Source: Actinospineispora eucalypti (GTDB lineage: Bacteria; Actinomycetota; Actinomycetes; Mycobacteriales; Pseudonocardiaceae). Taken from it: a DNA stretch of 64,000 nt. The DNA lies in the NCBI GenBank assembly GCA_014208095.1, contig JACHMT010000004.1, positions 372,001 to 436,000 on the forward strand, given 5' to 3'. The notes below the pieces were generated by a model that saw only the letters and a program-made list of their open reading frames with translations, ran no database searches and had not been told where the DNA came from. This document shows positions 50,112-59,288 of the stretch, piece after piece; positions within the stretch are counted from its first letter, which is position 1; each line of letters starts with the position of its first letter. A program made the translations under genes and the position numbers.

Positions 50112-51551
50112 GTGCGGACGCGGGTGCTGCTCGGTTTGGGTGCGGTGCTGCTCCTGGTCGTCGGGGCAGCCGGCGGTTACGCCTTTCGCGGCACGCAGGG
50201 GGGCGAGGAACCGCCGGCCCGGGGTTCGCTCGCCGAGGGCGTCGGCGATCCGTACTACCCGGACGCCGGGAACCGGGGCTACGACGTCGGCGGCTACGAC
50301 CTCCAGCTGCGCTACGACCCGGCCACCGACCAGCTGGACGGTCGGGCCACGATCACCGCGACGGCCACCGAGAACCGCGAGTGGTTCAACCTGGACCTGC
50401 GGGTGCCGGCCAGCGCGGTCACCGTGGACGACCGGCCCGCCGCGATCAAGCAGGAGGCCGGCGAACTGCGGGTCACCCCGGAACGCCCGCTGACCTCCGG
50501 CCGGCCGTTCACCGCCGTGGTCACCTACGCCGGCGTGCCGTCGACGATCAAGGACGGCGACGGCCCGCCGTGGGTGCGCTCGCCGGACGGCGCGCTGGTG
50601 GCCGGCGAGCCGGAGGCCGCCGCCTGGTGGTTCCCGTCCAACGACCACCCCACGGACAAGGCGACCATGTCGGTCGCCATCACGGTGCCCGAGGCGGTGC
50701 AGGCGATCTCCAACGGCACGCTGCTCGGAGATCCCGAACCGGTCGAGCCGGGGTGGCGGCGCTGGCACTGGCGTTCCACTACCCCGATGGCCTCCTACCT
50801 GGCCTTTCTCACCGTGGGCAAGTACGACATCGTGCGCCGGGACACCCCGTTCGGCCCGTTCCTCGCGGCCTATGCGGCGAACCTGGACCCGCGCGTCGCC
50901 CAGGTCGCGCGGGCCTCGGTGGACCGTTCCGCGCAGGTCGTGGGCGTGCTCTCCGACGTGTTCGGGCCGTACCCGTTCGACGGCATCGGCGGCGTGGTGC
51001 CGAACGTCTGCGACTTCACCGGAGCGCTGGAGAACCAGGGCCGGCCGGTCTACGGGCCGACCAGCTTCCGGGTGGACGTCGACGTCAGCATCATCGTGCA
51101 CGAGCTGGCCCACCAGTGGTTCGGAGACAGCGTCTCGGTGCGCACCTGGGCGGACATCTGGCTGAACGAGGGCTTCGCCAGCTACGCCGAATGGCTGTAC
51201 CGGGAGCGCACCGGCGGCCCGTCGGCGCGGGACATCGCCAACCGGACCTACGACTGCCAGTTCGGCAACGCGCGGTTCTGGCAGGTGCCGCCGGGCGCGC
51301 CCGGCAAGGACAACATCTTCCACGCCGCCGTGTACGGCCGGGGCGCGATGGCGCTGGCCGCGTTCCGCGCGCGGGTCGGTGACCAGGCATTCTTCACCAC
51401 GCTGCGCACCTGGCTGGCCGAACGGCGAAACGGCAACGGCACGGTGGCGGACTTCCTGGCCACCCTGGAGCGGGTGTCCGGCAAACCGGTCGGCGACGTC
51501 GCCCAGACCTGGCTGTACGCGAACACCCGCCCGCCGGCCCCGCCGGCCTAG
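50112..51551 (+). CDS. Secreted M1-family zinc metallopeptidase
   Basis: Aminopeptidase-type gluzincin (479 aa). An N-terminal hydrophobic segment (LLLGLGAVLLLVVGAAGGYAF region) is a signal peptide or anchor. A beta domain precedes the catalytic domain with HELAHQWFGD and the downstream zinc Glu in NEGFASYAEW. The exopeptidase motif GAMEN reads GALEN. Shorter than full-length aminopeptidase N, as in actinobacterial secreted M1 enzymes. GTG 50112 follows GGGAGG. Confidence 0.9.
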   Translation: MRTRVLLGLGAVLLLVVGAAGGYAFRGTQGGEEPPARGSLAEGVGDPYYPDAGNRGYDVGGYDLQLRYDPATDQLDGRATITATATENREWFNLDLRVPASAVTVDDRPAAIKQEAGELRVTPERPLTSGRPFTAVVTYAGVPSTIKDGDGPPWVRSPDGALVAGEPEAAAWWFPSNDHPTDKATMSVAITVPEAVQAISNGTLLGDPEPVEPGWRRWHWRSTTPMASYLAFLTVGKYDIVRRDTPFGPFLAAYAANLDPRVAQVARASVDRSAQVVGVLSDVFGPYPFDGIGGVVPNVCDFTGALENQGRPVYGPTSFRVDVDVSIIVHELAHQWFGDSVSVRTWADIWLNEGFASYAEWLYRERTGGPSARDIANRTYDCQFGNARFWQVPPGAPGKDNIFHAAVYGRGAMALAAFRARVGDQAFFTTLRTWLAERRNGNGTVADFLATLERVSGKPVGDVAQTWLYANTRPPAPPA

Positions 51552-51568
51552 TGCCGTCCACACGATCT

Positions 51569-51584
51569 GACCGATCGTTCGGTC
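51569..51584. promoter_or_regulatory. PaaR-like TetR operator upstream of enoyl-CoA hydratase
   Basis: Perfect palindrome GACCGATC-GTTCGGTC? reads GACCGATCGTTCGGTC: the halves GACCGA and TCGGTC are exact complements about a central TCGT. It fits the ACCGNNCGNNCGGT core described for PaaR sites, lies 24 bp before the start, and resembles the palindrome upstream of paaA. Confidence 0.65.
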
Positions 51585-51607
51585 GTTTGACGCGCTAGCA
51601 TGGGCGG

Positions 51608-52417
51608 ATGAGCAGCCCGGAGAACGCGCCCGTCCGGCTCGAGCGGGACCAGCAGAACGCAGCCGTCGCCGTGGTCACGCTGAACCGCCCGGACCGGCGC
51701 AACTCGCTCACCGTGGAGCTGAAGGAAGCCCTGGCCGGCGCGCTGAGCGAGGTCGCCGACGACCCGGGTGTGCGGGCCGTGGTGCTGACCGGCGCCGGCA
51801 AGTCGTTCTGCGTGGGCCAGGACCTCGGGGAACACGCCGAGGCGCTGCGCGCCGACCCGGCCACCGCGTTCGACACCGTCGACCGGCACTACAACCCGAT
51901 CGTCCGCGCGCTGGCCGGCATGCCGAAACCGGTGGTCGCGGCGATCAACGGCGGGGCGGTCGGCGCGGGTCTGGGCTTCGCGCTGGCCGCCGACCTGCGG
52001 ATCGCCGCCGAGGGCGCCTCGTTCGGCACCGCGTTCGCGGCGATCGGGCTGACCGCCGACTCCGGGCTGTCCGCGAGCCTGGTGCACGCCGTGGGCGCGT
52101 CCCGGGCCGCCGAGCTCCTGCTGCTGGCCGAACCGTTCGACGCGGAGAAGGCACTGCGGCTGGGCCTGGTACGCGCGGTGGTACCCCCGGCGGAGCTGTT
52201 GCCGGCCGCGCTGGACCTGGCCCGCCGCCTGGCCGCCGGGCCCACCGCCGCCTACGCGGAGATCAAACGGGGCATCGCGCTCGGCGCGGTCGCCGGGCTG
52301 GACGAGACGCTGGCCGCCGAGGGTGCCGCGCAGGCCCGGCTGGGCCTCACCGGCGACCACGCCGGCGCCGTCGAGGCCTTCCTGGCCAAGCGGCGCCCGG
52401 TCTTCGAGGGCAAGTGA
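51608..52417 (+). CDS. Enoyl-CoA hydratase/isomerase (PaaG-like)
   Basis: Crotonase-fold enzyme (269 aa). Oxyanion segments are GKSFCVGQDLGEHAE and NGGAVGAGLGFALAADLRIA; GLTADSGLSASLVHAVG with an Asp in the active loop is typical of PaaG-type epoxyphenylacetyl-CoA isomerases. The following TetR gene overlaps its stop (GTGA), and paaABC lies 2 kb downstream, supporting phenylacetate catabolism. Confidence 0.85.
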   Translation: MSSPENAPVRLERDQQNAAVAVVTLNRPDRRNSLTVELKEALAGALSEVADDPGVRAVVLTGAGKSFCVGQDLGEHAEALRADPATAFDTVDRHYNPIVRALAGMPKPVVAAINGGAVGAGLGFALAADLRIAAEGASFGTAFAAIGLTADSGLSASLVHAVGASRAAELLLLAEPFDAEKALRLGLVRAVVPPAELLPAALDLARRLAAGPTAAYAEIKRGIALGAVAGLDETLAAEGAAQARLGLTGDHAGAVEAFLAKRRPVFEGK

Positions 52418-53031
52418 GCGAGCCCGCCACCCGCACCCGGCGCGCGCGGGACGGCGCCCGGCGGGCGGTCTACGACGCGGAGTCGCTGCTCGCGGTCGCC
52501 GTCGCCGAGTTCAACACCCGGGGCTACGACGCGACCAGCATGGAGCACCTGTCCAAGGCCGCCGGCATCACCAAGTCCTCCTTCTACCACCACGTGAGCG
52601 GCAAGGAGGAGCTGCTGCGCGCCGCGCTGGCCCGGGCATTGGACGGGCTGTTCGGCATCCTGGACGAACCGGACGCCGGGCGGGGTACGCCGCTGGACCG
52701 GCTGCGGTACATCGTGCGCCGGCAGGTGCAGGTGCTCACCGGCGACCTGCCCTACGTCACGCTGCTGCTGCGAGTGCGCGGCAACACCGAGACCGAACGC
52801 TGGGCGCTGGACCGCCGGCGGGCCTTCGACGCGGCCATCGCCGCACTGGTCACCGAGGCGGCGGCGGCCGGCCAGGTGCGCGCGGACATCTCGCCCGGCA
52901 TGGTTGCCCGGTTGCTCTCCGGCACGGTCAACTCGATCATCGAGTGGTACCGGCCGGAGCGCGGTGGCCTGCCGGACCTGCCCGACGACGTGGTCCGGGT
53001 CGTCTCGGAGGGGATACTCGGACAGACCTGA
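52414..53031 (+). CDS. TetR-family regulator, probable phenylacetate (PaaR-like) repressor
   Basis: A 205-aa repressor. HTH at about 22-66 (LLAVAVAEFNTRGYDATSMEHLSKAAGITKSSFYHHVSGKEELL). GTG 52414 overlaps the hydratase stop, so the pair is cotranscribed. Candidate operators lie before the hydratase and before paaA; the ligand would be phenylacetyl-CoA if it is PaaR (inference). Confidence 0.82.
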   Translation: MSEPATRTRRARDGARRAVYDAESLLAVAVAEFNTRGYDATSMEHLSKAAGITKSSFYHHVSGKEELLRAALARALDGLFGILDEPDAGRGTPLDRLRYIVRRQVQVLTGDLPYVTLLLRVRGNTETERWALDRRRAFDAAIAALVTEAAAAGQVRADISPGMVARLLSGTVNSIIEWYRPERGGLPDLPDDVVRVVSEGILGQT

Positions 53032-53126
53032 CGCCTCGTCGGCGACACGGCATAACTTATACGGTTGATAGGGCGCCCCGATCGTGCTTGCCTGGTGCCC
53101 GCTTTGGGGCGTGCTTGGGGGGCGCG

Positions 53127-54398
53127 GTGGATCGGACCGGGATGTCGGCCGGAGTCGTCACGGCCGTCGACCATCTCCGCGAGCTGGCCGGTCCCCGGCT
53201 CTACCTGCGCAACCCCTTCCGGTTGACCGGCCTGCCGACGGACGTCAACCGCCGCGTGGTGCGCGCGGCGCGGCAGCGGGTGGAGTCCGGCGGCGTGCCC
53301 GCGCCGGCGTCCGGCGAGTTGGCGGTGCCGGCGACCGAGGCCGAGCTGGTCGCCGCGCTGGAGGAGCTCGGCGATCCGGGTCGGCGCATCGTCGGCGAGG
53401 TCTTCTGGCTGTGGGGCACGGACAAGCCCCGGTGCGGGTGCACCGGAGAGTTCCACGCCGAGCACGACGAGGCGGTCCGGGCGCACGCCCTGGCGCTCGA
53501 CCTGGAGGCCGAGCCCGAGGAACGGGAGGTCGCGGACGCGCTCTGGCTGGCCGCCGCGAAGCTGTGGAGCGAGCTGCTCCGGCGCGCCGAGTTCTGGGAG
53601 CACCTGCGGTACCGGGTCGCCGACCTGGAGGACGACGGCCTGGACCAGACCGTGCTCGCCGCGCTGCACGCCGAGTTGCCGCGCGCACTGGTGATGCCGC
53701 TGGCCGTGCTGGCCGCCGGATCCGACGAGCCCGAGCGGCTGGTCGCGCACGCCCGGCGCTGGGAGGTCGGCGCATCGGTGCTGGATGAGGCGCTCGCCGG
53801 GGCGGCCGAACAGCACCCCGTCGCACCGGAGGCCGGCGCGGATTCCCCGCAACCCTCCTCGGACCCGGAGGTGACCGAGGAACCCGCCGCGGGACCGAAT
53901 TCCGCTGCGGGACCGAATTCCGGCGGGGAACCGAATTCGGCGGGGGAGCCGAATACGGCCGCGCAGCCGCATTCCGCCGCGGAACCGGAGCCGGTTGCGG
54001 AACCGGCGCCGGTCGCCGAGCCGGAGCCCCCGGTGCGGGCCACCCCTAAGCCCTGGTCGCCCGTGCCGAGGCCGTCCCCGCCGGAGCCGCTCGGCGGCGG
54101 GCCGGTGCTGCCGAGGCAACGCGGCACGGAACCCGCCGAGACGCCGTTCCAGCCCTCCACCCCGGAGCACCGGCCGGTGGCCTACCCGCCGGCGGAGTCC
54201 TTCGCGGACGCGGCGTTCCAGCGCGAGCGGTACCGGCCGGAGGCCTATCACGTCGAGCGGTTCCCCACCGACGTCTTCGCCACGCCGGACTTCAACCAGC
54301 CGGCGCGCCGGCGGCGGTCCGGCGGGATGATGGGCTTCTACCTGGCCCTGCTCACGGCGGCCATCCTGATCGCCATCGTCATCCTGGTGCTGGCCTGA
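53127..54398 (+). CDS. Tail-anchored hypothetical protein
   Basis: A 423-aa protein. Residues 20-260 are a soluble helical domain (FRLTGLPTDVNRRVVRAARQ recalls a short J-like or TPR-type start; FWLWGTDKPRCGCTGEFHAEHDEAV carries a Cys pair and His). Residues 265-375 are Pro/Glu/Ala/Asn-rich and disordered (PNSAAGPNSGGEPNSAGEPN). A single C-terminal TM helix (MGFYLALLTAAILIAIVIL) ends the chain, as in tail-anchored proteins. Not recognised; GTG 53127 or ATG 53142-region alternatives. Sits between paa genes but not obviously part of the pathway. Confidence 0.65.
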   Translation: MDRTGMSAGVVTAVDHLRELAGPRLYLRNPFRLTGLPTDVNRRVVRAARQRVESGGVPAPASGELAVPATEAELVAALEELGDPGRRIVGEVFWLWGTDKPRCGCTGEFHAEHDEAVRAHALALDLEAEPEEREVADALWLAAAKLWSELLRRAEFWEHLRYRVADLEDDGLDQTVLAALHAELPRALVMPLAVLAAGSDEPERLVAHARRWEVGASVLDEALAGAAEQHPVAPEAGADSPQPSSDPEVTEEPAAGPNSAAGPNSGGEPNSAGEPNTAAQPHSAAEPEPVAEPAPVAEPEPPVRATPKPWSPVPRPSPPEPLGGGPVLPRQRGTEPAETPFQPSTPEHRPVAYPPAESFADAAFQRERYRPEAYHVERFPTDVFATPDFNQPARRRRSGGMMGFYLALLTAAILIAIVILVLA

Positions 54399-54570
54399 AC
54401 TGTGCCGTGAGGGCGTCCCAGTCCTCGCGGCGGGCCATCCACCGGGTGGTCCCGCCTTCTTGCGCGCGCCGTCCCCACCCCTCCAACCTGATCAACAGCT
54501 CGCCGAAGGTAGCGCGGGCGGCGGCTTCCCGGGGTTGAAACGTGCGTCGTTCCGAGGCAGAATACCAACC

Positions 54571-54586
54571 AACCGAACATTCGGTT
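54571..54586. promoter_or_regulatory. PaaR-like operator upstream of paaA
   Basis: Perfect palindrome AACCGAA-CA-TTCGGTT, 17 bp before the paaA start and just upstream of its GAGGAGG. Same ACCGA...TCGGT half-sites as at 51569-51584. The rest of the 54399-54603 gap shows no other signal. Confidence 0.65.
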
Positions 54587-54603
54587 CACAACGAGGAGGC
54601 GCC

Positions 54604-55554
54604 GTGACCACCACCGAACGGCGTGGCGAGACCGAGCTGTCCGCCGGGTTCGAAGAGATCGTCGCCGCCGACCAACGGGTCGAGCCGAGGGACTGGATGC
54701 CGGACGCGTACCGCGCCACGCTGGTCCGGCAGATCGCCCAGCACGCGCACTCCGAGATCATCGGGATGCAACCGGAGGGGAACTGGATCCTGCGCGCGCC
54801 CAGCCTGCGGCGCAAGGCGATCCTGCTGGCCAAGGTGCAGGACGAGGCCGGCCACGGGCTCTACCTCTACGCGGCGGCGGAGACCCTCGGCGTGGACCGC
54901 GAGGAGCTCACCGAGAAGCTCATCGAGTCCCGCCAGAAGTACTCCTCGATCTTCAACTATCCGACGCTGACCTACGCGGACATCGGCGTGATCGGCTGGC
55001 TGGTGGACGGCGCGGCGATCTGCAACCAGGTGCCGCTGTGCCGCTGCTCCTACGGCCCCTACGCCCGCGCGATGATCCGGATCTGCAAGGAGGAGTCCTT
55101 CCACCAGCGGCAGGGCTACGAGCTGCTGATGACCATGATGCGCGGCACCGACGCGCAGAAGGCCATGGTCCAGGAGGCGACGAACCGCTGGTGGTGGCCG
55201 TCGCTGATGATGTTCGGCCCGCCCGACGCCGACTCGCCGAACACCCGGCAGAGCATGGCCTGGGGGATCAAGCGGCACACCAACGACGAGCTGCGCCAGC
55301 GGTTCGTGGACATGACCGTGCCGCAGGCCGAGGCGCTGGGCGTCACGCTGCCCGACCCGGAGCTGCGCTGGAACGCCGAGCGCGACGCCCATGACTATGG
55401 CGAGCCGGACTGGGTGGAGTTCAAGTCGGTGATCTCCGGCGGCGGCCCGTGCAACACCCAGCGCCTGGCCCGCCGCCGCCGGGCGCACGAGAGCGGCGCC
55501 TGGGTCCGCGAGGCGGCCGCCGCCTACGCGGCCAAGCAGGAGGTGCACCCGTGA
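54604..55554 (+). CDS. paaA: Phenylacetyl-CoA epoxidase subunit PaaA
   Basis: Catalytic diiron subunit (316 aa) of the ring 1,2-phenylacetyl-CoA epoxidase. Ligand motifs lie in LAKVQDEAGHGLYLY and RICKEESFHQRQGYELL, both conserved in PaaA. C-terminal EPDWVEFKSVISGGGPCN. GTG 54604 has GAGGAGG upstream. Overlaps paaB by four bases. Confidence 0.95.
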   Translation: MTTTERRGETELSAGFEEIVAADQRVEPRDWMPDAYRATLVRQIAQHAHSEIIGMQPEGNWILRAPSLRRKAILLAKVQDEAGHGLYLYAAAETLGVDREELTEKLIESRQKYSSIFNYPTLTYADIGVIGWLVDGAAICNQVPLCRCSYGPYARAMIRICKEESFHQRQGYELLMTMMRGTDAQKAMVQEATNRWWWPSLMMFGPPDADSPNTRQSMAWGIKRHTNDELRQRFVDMTVPQAEALGVTLPDPELRWNAERDAHDYGEPDWVEFKSVISGGGPCNTQRLARRRRAHESGAWVREAAAAYAAKQEVHP

Positions 55555-55877
55555 GTGAGAAGTCTGCCCATAGCCACACTCGCCACTCACGGGGCCAGCG
55601 CAACTGGCCGTTGTGGGAGGTCTTCGTGCGGGGCAAGCGCGGGCTGAACCACGTGCACGTGGGTTCGCTGCACGCGGCCGACGCGGAGATGGCGCTGCAC
55701 AACGCGCGGGACGTGTACACCCGGCGCAACGAGGGCGTGAGCATCTGGGTGGTCAGGGCGGCCGACATCACCGCGTCCAGCCCGGCGGAGAAGGACCCGT
55801 TCTTCGCGCCCTCGGCGGACAAGGTCTACCGGCACCCCACCTTCTACGACATCCCGGAGGAGGTGCCGCACCTGTGA
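55551..55877 (+). CDS. paaB: Phenylacetyl-CoA epoxidase subunit PaaB
   Basis: Small bridging subunit (108 aa). WPLWEVFVRGKRGLNHVHVGSLHA and ALHNARDVYTRRNEGVSIWVV are signature sequences. GTG 55551 overlaps the paaA stop (GTGA), and paaC overlaps its stop the same way. Confidence 0.95.
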   Translation: MSEKSAHSHTRHSRGQRNWPLWEVFVRGKRGLNHVHVGSLHAADAEMALHNARDVYTRRNEGVSIWVVRAADITASSPAEKDPFFAPSADKVYRHPTFYDIPEEVPHL

Positions 55878-56758
55878 GCGCGGAGAAGGTTTACGACGAG
55901 CTGGCCGAGGCGCACGGCGGGGACGAGCACTGGGCCTTCGGTACCGGGTTCACCGACGCGGGCGTGCAGATCGACGCGCCGGTGCCGGACGGGGCGGGCC
56001 CGGCGGAGCTGGCCGAGTACTGCCTGATGCTCGGAGACGACGCGCTGATCTACGCTCAGCGGCTGTCCGAGTGGGTGGCCAACGCGCCGGAGCTGGAGGA
56101 GGAGGTCGCGCTGGCCAACACCGCGCTGGACCTGCTCGGCCAGGCGCGGTTGCTGTTGTCACGGGCCGGCCACCTGCTCGGCCGGACCGAGGACGAGCTG
56201 GCGTACTGGCGGTCCGACGCCGAGTTCCGGCACGTCAACCTGGCCGAGCTGGGCGACGGGGACGACTTCGGCGTCGCGGTCGCCCGGCTGCTGATCTTCG
56301 CCAGCTGGCGGCTGGCGGTGCTGCACCGGCTGCGTGACTCGCGCGATCCGGTGCTGGCCGCGGTGGCCGCCAAGGGGGTCAAGGAGCTGGCCTATCACCG
56401 GGACTACGCGGCGCGCTGGACGTTGCGCCTCGGTGACGGCACGCCCGAGTCCCACGACCGGATGCGGGCCGCGCTGGACTACGCCTGGCCCTATCTGGCC
56501 GAGCTGTTCCGGGTCAGTGAGCCCGAGCGCCGGCTGGCCGCCCAGGGCGTCGCGGTGGACCCGGCGGAGGTCGAGGCCGAGGTGCGCGAGGTGCTGGGGC
56601 GGGTGATCACCCGCGCCACCCTGGAGGTGCCGGAGCGGACGCCGATCGGCACCATCGGCGGGCGCGGCGGCCGCCAGGGCGTGCACACCGAGCACCTCGG
56701 CCGGGTGCTGGCCGAGATGCAGAGCCTGGCCCGCCAGCACCCGCAAGCCACCTGGTAG
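55874..56758 (+). CDS. paaC: Phenylacetyl-CoA epoxidase subunit PaaC
   Basis: Structural partner of PaaA (294 aa), ferritin-like fold (EYCLMLGDDALIYAQRLSEWV, ALANTALDLLGQARLLL, ELAYHRDYAARWTLRLGDGT). The operon stops here: paaD (DUF59) and paaE (reductase) are not downstream, as they are in canonical paaABCDE clusters; a TetR gene follows instead. Confidence 0.95.
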   Translation: MSAEKVYDELAEAHGGDEHWAFGTGFTDAGVQIDAPVPDGAGPAELAEYCLMLGDDALIYAQRLSEWVANAPELEEEVALANTALDLLGQARLLLSRAGHLLGRTEDELAYWRSDAEFRHVNLAELGDGDDFGVAVARLLIFASWRLAVLHRLRDSRDPVLAAVAAKGVKELAYHRDYAARWTLRLGDGTPESHDRMRAALDYAWPYLAELFRVSEPERRLAAQGVAVDPAEVEAEVREVLGRVITRATLEVPERTPIGTIGGRGGRQGVHTEHLGRVLAEMQSLARQHPQATW

Positions 56759-56843
56759 TTCGGGAAGGCCTCCGTCCGGTTGCGGGGGTTTTCCGCTGCC
56801 CTTAATGTACTGATTACTCAATATATTGGGGGCGAAGGCAACG

Positions 56844-57446
56844 GTGCGATCGGTCGGACGGCCACCCAAGGAGGTGCCGCAGGGGGAGGCCACCCGGAAG
56901 CGGATCCACCAGGTGGCCGTCCGGCTGTTCGCCGAGCGGGGCTACCACGGCACCGGGGTGGCCGAGATCGGCCGGGCCGCCGGGGTACGCCAGGGCGCGC
57001 TCTACTACCACATCGGCTCCAAGGAGGAGCTGCTGTTCGAGGTGCTCAAGCGGCACGTGGCGGAGTCGCTGCGCGGCGAGTCGGCCATCGCGGACGGCGA
57101 CCGGCCGCCGGCGGAGAAGCTGCGCCTGCTGATCACCCATCACGTGGCCACGATCGCCGATCGCCGCGACGACGTGGTGATCTACCTGCGGGAGCAGGAC
57201 AAGCTGACCGGCGAGCGGGCCGATGAGCTGCAGCGGCTGCGCGAAGAGGTGGAGTCGGTGTGGTGGCGGGTGCTCCGGGAGGGCATGGCCGCCGGGGTTT
57301 TCCGGCCGGTGGAGCGGGTCGAGGTGAACGGCCTGCTGGGGTTGGCCAACTCCGTCTTCTACTGGTACCGGCCGAGCGGCCCGCTCGAGCCGGAGGAGAT
57401 CGCCGAACGGTTCTTCGCGCTGGCCGCGCACGGGATCACCATCTGA
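56844..57446 (+). CDS. TetR-family transcriptional regulator
   Basis: A 200-aa repressor. HTH at about 18-60 (IHQVAVRLFAERGYHGTGVAEIGRAAGVRQGALYYHIGSKEELL), a pattern close to FadR/KstR-type acyl-CoA sensors. GTG 56844 is chosen for AAGG five bases upstream over the TTG at 56826. An AT-rich segment (TGATTACTCAATATATT, near 56810-56827) precedes it. It starts a likely operon with the SDR and zinc dehydrogenase. Confidence 0.85.
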   Translation: MRSVGRPPKEVPQGEATRKRIHQVAVRLFAERGYHGTGVAEIGRAAGVRQGALYYHIGSKEELLFEVLKRHVAESLRGESAIADGDRPPAEKLRLLITHHVATIADRRDDVVIYLREQDKLTGERADELQRLREEVESVWWRVLREGMAAGVFRPVERVEVNGLLGLANSVFYWYRPSGPLEPEEIAERFFALAAHGITI

Positions 57447-57456
57447 GGGAGAACGA

Positions 57457-58197
57457 ATGGAGTTCCAGGACAAGGTTGTGCTGGTCACCGGCGGCAGCCG
57501 GGGCATGGGCCGGCGGATGGTCGAGGCGTTCGCCGAGCGCGGCGCGCACGTGGTGATCGCCAGCCGGAAGCTGGACGCCTGCGTCGAGCTGGCCGAGTCG
57601 GTGCGCGCGGAACACGGCGTGCGCGCGTTGCCGGTGGCCGCGAACGTGTCCAGCTGGCCGGACTGCGACGCGCTGATCGACGCTGTATACAACGAGTATG
57701 GCCGGGTCGACGTGCTGATCAACAACGCCGGGCTGTCCCCGCTCTACCCGAGCCTGGACCAGGTCTCCGAGGCGCTGTTCGACAAGGTCATCGGGGTGAA
57801 CCTGAAGGGGCCGTTCCGGCTGTCCTCGGTGATCGGTACCCGGATGGCCGAAGGGGACGGCGGCGTGATCATCAACGTCAGCTCCATCGCCGCCATCCGG
57901 CCCGGCCCGCACGAGCTGCCCTACGCCACCGCCAAGGCCGGCCTGAACGTGATCACCGAGAGCATGGCGCGGGCGTTCGGCCCGAAGGTGCGGGTCAACT
58001 GCATCCAGGCCGGCCCGTTCCGCACCGACATCTCCAATGCGTGGCCGCCGGAGGCGTTCGAGCGGATCGAGCGGACCTTCGCGCTCGGCCGGGTCGGCGA
58101 GCCGGAAGAACTGGTCGGGGCGGCGCTGTACTTCGCCTCGGACGCGTCCTCCTACTGCACCGGCGCGGTGCTGCGGCTGGACGGCGGCGCGCCGTGA
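57457..58197 (+). CDS. Short-chain dehydrogenase/reductase
   Basis: Classical SDR (246 aa). TGGSRGMGR (NAD(P) loop), NNAG, catalytic Ser in NVSSIAA and Y-x-x-x-K in LPYATAKAGLN, and C-terminal LDGGAP. GLSP after NNAG is typical of gluconate/3-oxoacyl reductases. Coupled by GTGA overlap to the zinc dehydrogenase, and ten bases after the TetR stop. Confidence 0.9.
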   Translation: MEFQDKVVLVTGGSRGMGRRMVEAFAERGAHVVIASRKLDACVELAESVRAEHGVRALPVAANVSSWPDCDALIDAVYNEYGRVDVLINNAGLSPLYPSLDQVSEALFDKVIGVNLKGPFRLSSVIGTRMAEGDGGVIINVSSIAAIRPGPHELPYATAKAGLNVITESMARAFGPKVRVNCIQAGPFRTDISNAWPPEAFERIERTFALGRVGEPEELVGAALYFASDASSYCTGAVLRLDGGAP

Positions 58198-59288
58198 GGG
58201 GGGTCACCTACCGGGGGCCGTCCTCGGTCGAGGTCCGTTCGGTGCCCGACGCGGCGCTGCCGGACGAGCATGGCGCCGTGGTCGCGGTCGACCTGGCCGG
58301 CATCTGCGGCAGCGACCTGCACATCTACGCCGGGCACGGGTTCAGCCCCGACACCGGCTACTGCCTGGGGCACGAAGCGGTCGGCCGGGTGGTCGAGCTG
58401 GGCCGCGCGGTCACCGGGCTGGCGGTGGGCGACCGGGTGCTGGTGGCGGCCTCGGTCGGCTGCGCGTTCTGTGCGGAGTGCCGGCGGGGCCGGGTGTCCA
58501 GGTGCGCGGCGCCGCCGGTGGCCGCCGGCACGGTGGCCTGCTACGGGCTGAGCCACGCGCTGCCCGGCAGCCAGGCCGAGGCGGTCGCGGTGCCGCACGC
58601 GGCGACCAACCTGATCCCCGTCCCCGACGGGCTGTCCGACGAGGACGCGGTGGTGCTCACCGACAACGCGCCGACCGCCTGGTACGGCGCCCGCCGGGCG
58701 CGCATCCAGCCGGGCGACTCGGTGGTCGTGGTCGGGCTGGGGCCGGTAGGCTTGATGTGTATACAGGCGGCATACGCGCTGGGTGCGGCCAGGGTGTTCG
58801 GCATGGACAAGGTGCCGGACCGGCGCGACCGGGCGGCCGCGATGGGCGCCGAACCGGTCGCGCCGCCGGAGGGCCCCGACCCGGACCGGGGCAGCGCGGC
58901 CAAAGCGGGCAAGGAGGCGAAGGCGGCAATCCGGGCGGCCACCGGCGGCGGCGCGGACGTGGCCTTGGAGGCGGTCGGCGCCGACGCCAGCATCGACCTG
59001 GCCATCGGCGCGGTCCGCACCGGCGGCCGGGTGAGTGTGGTCGGGGTCAGCCAGAACAAGGCGTTCCCGCTGCACATGCCGGCGGCGCAGGTCCGCGAGC
59101 TGGAGTTCGCCATCGGCCTGTGCTCGGTGCAGTACGAGCTGCCCACCCTGCTCGCCCTGACCGCCGCCGGCCGCCTCCGCCCCGCCGAAGTGGTGACGCA
59201 CCGCTTACCCCTATCCGAGGCCGCCGAAGGCTACCGCCTAATGTCCACCCGCTCAGCCGGCGTCAGCAAAGTAGTCCTCACCCCCTAA
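58194..59288 (+). CDS. Zinc-dependent alcohol/polyol dehydrogenase
   Basis: Medium-chain dehydrogenase (364 aa). Catalytic zinc C (GICGSDLHIYAG) and GHEAVGRV, structural zinc cysteines C-x-x-C...C (CAFCAECRRGRVSRC), nucleotide loop GLGPVGLM. The last ~80 bp use A/T-ending codons including a TTA (59205-59207), unlike the body of the gene, just before the family A element. GTG 58194 overlaps the SDR stop. Confidence 0.88.
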   Translation: MRGVTYRGPSSVEVRSVPDAALPDEHGAVVAVDLAGICGSDLHIYAGHGFSPDTGYCLGHEAVGRVVELGRAVTGLAVGDRVLVAASVGCAFCAECRRGRVSRCAAPPVAAGTVACYGLSHALPGSQAEAVAVPHAATNLIPVPDGLSDEDAVVLTDNAPTAWYGARRARIQPGDSVVVVGLGPVGLMCIQAAYALGAARVFGMDKVPDRRDRAAAMGAEPVAPPEGPDPDRGSAAKAGKEAKAAIRAATGGGADVALEAVGADASIDLAIGAVRTGGRVSVVGVSQNKAFPLHMPAAQVRELEFAIGLCSVQYELPTLLALTAAGRLRPAEVVTHRLPLSEAAEGYRLMSTRSAGVSKVVLTP

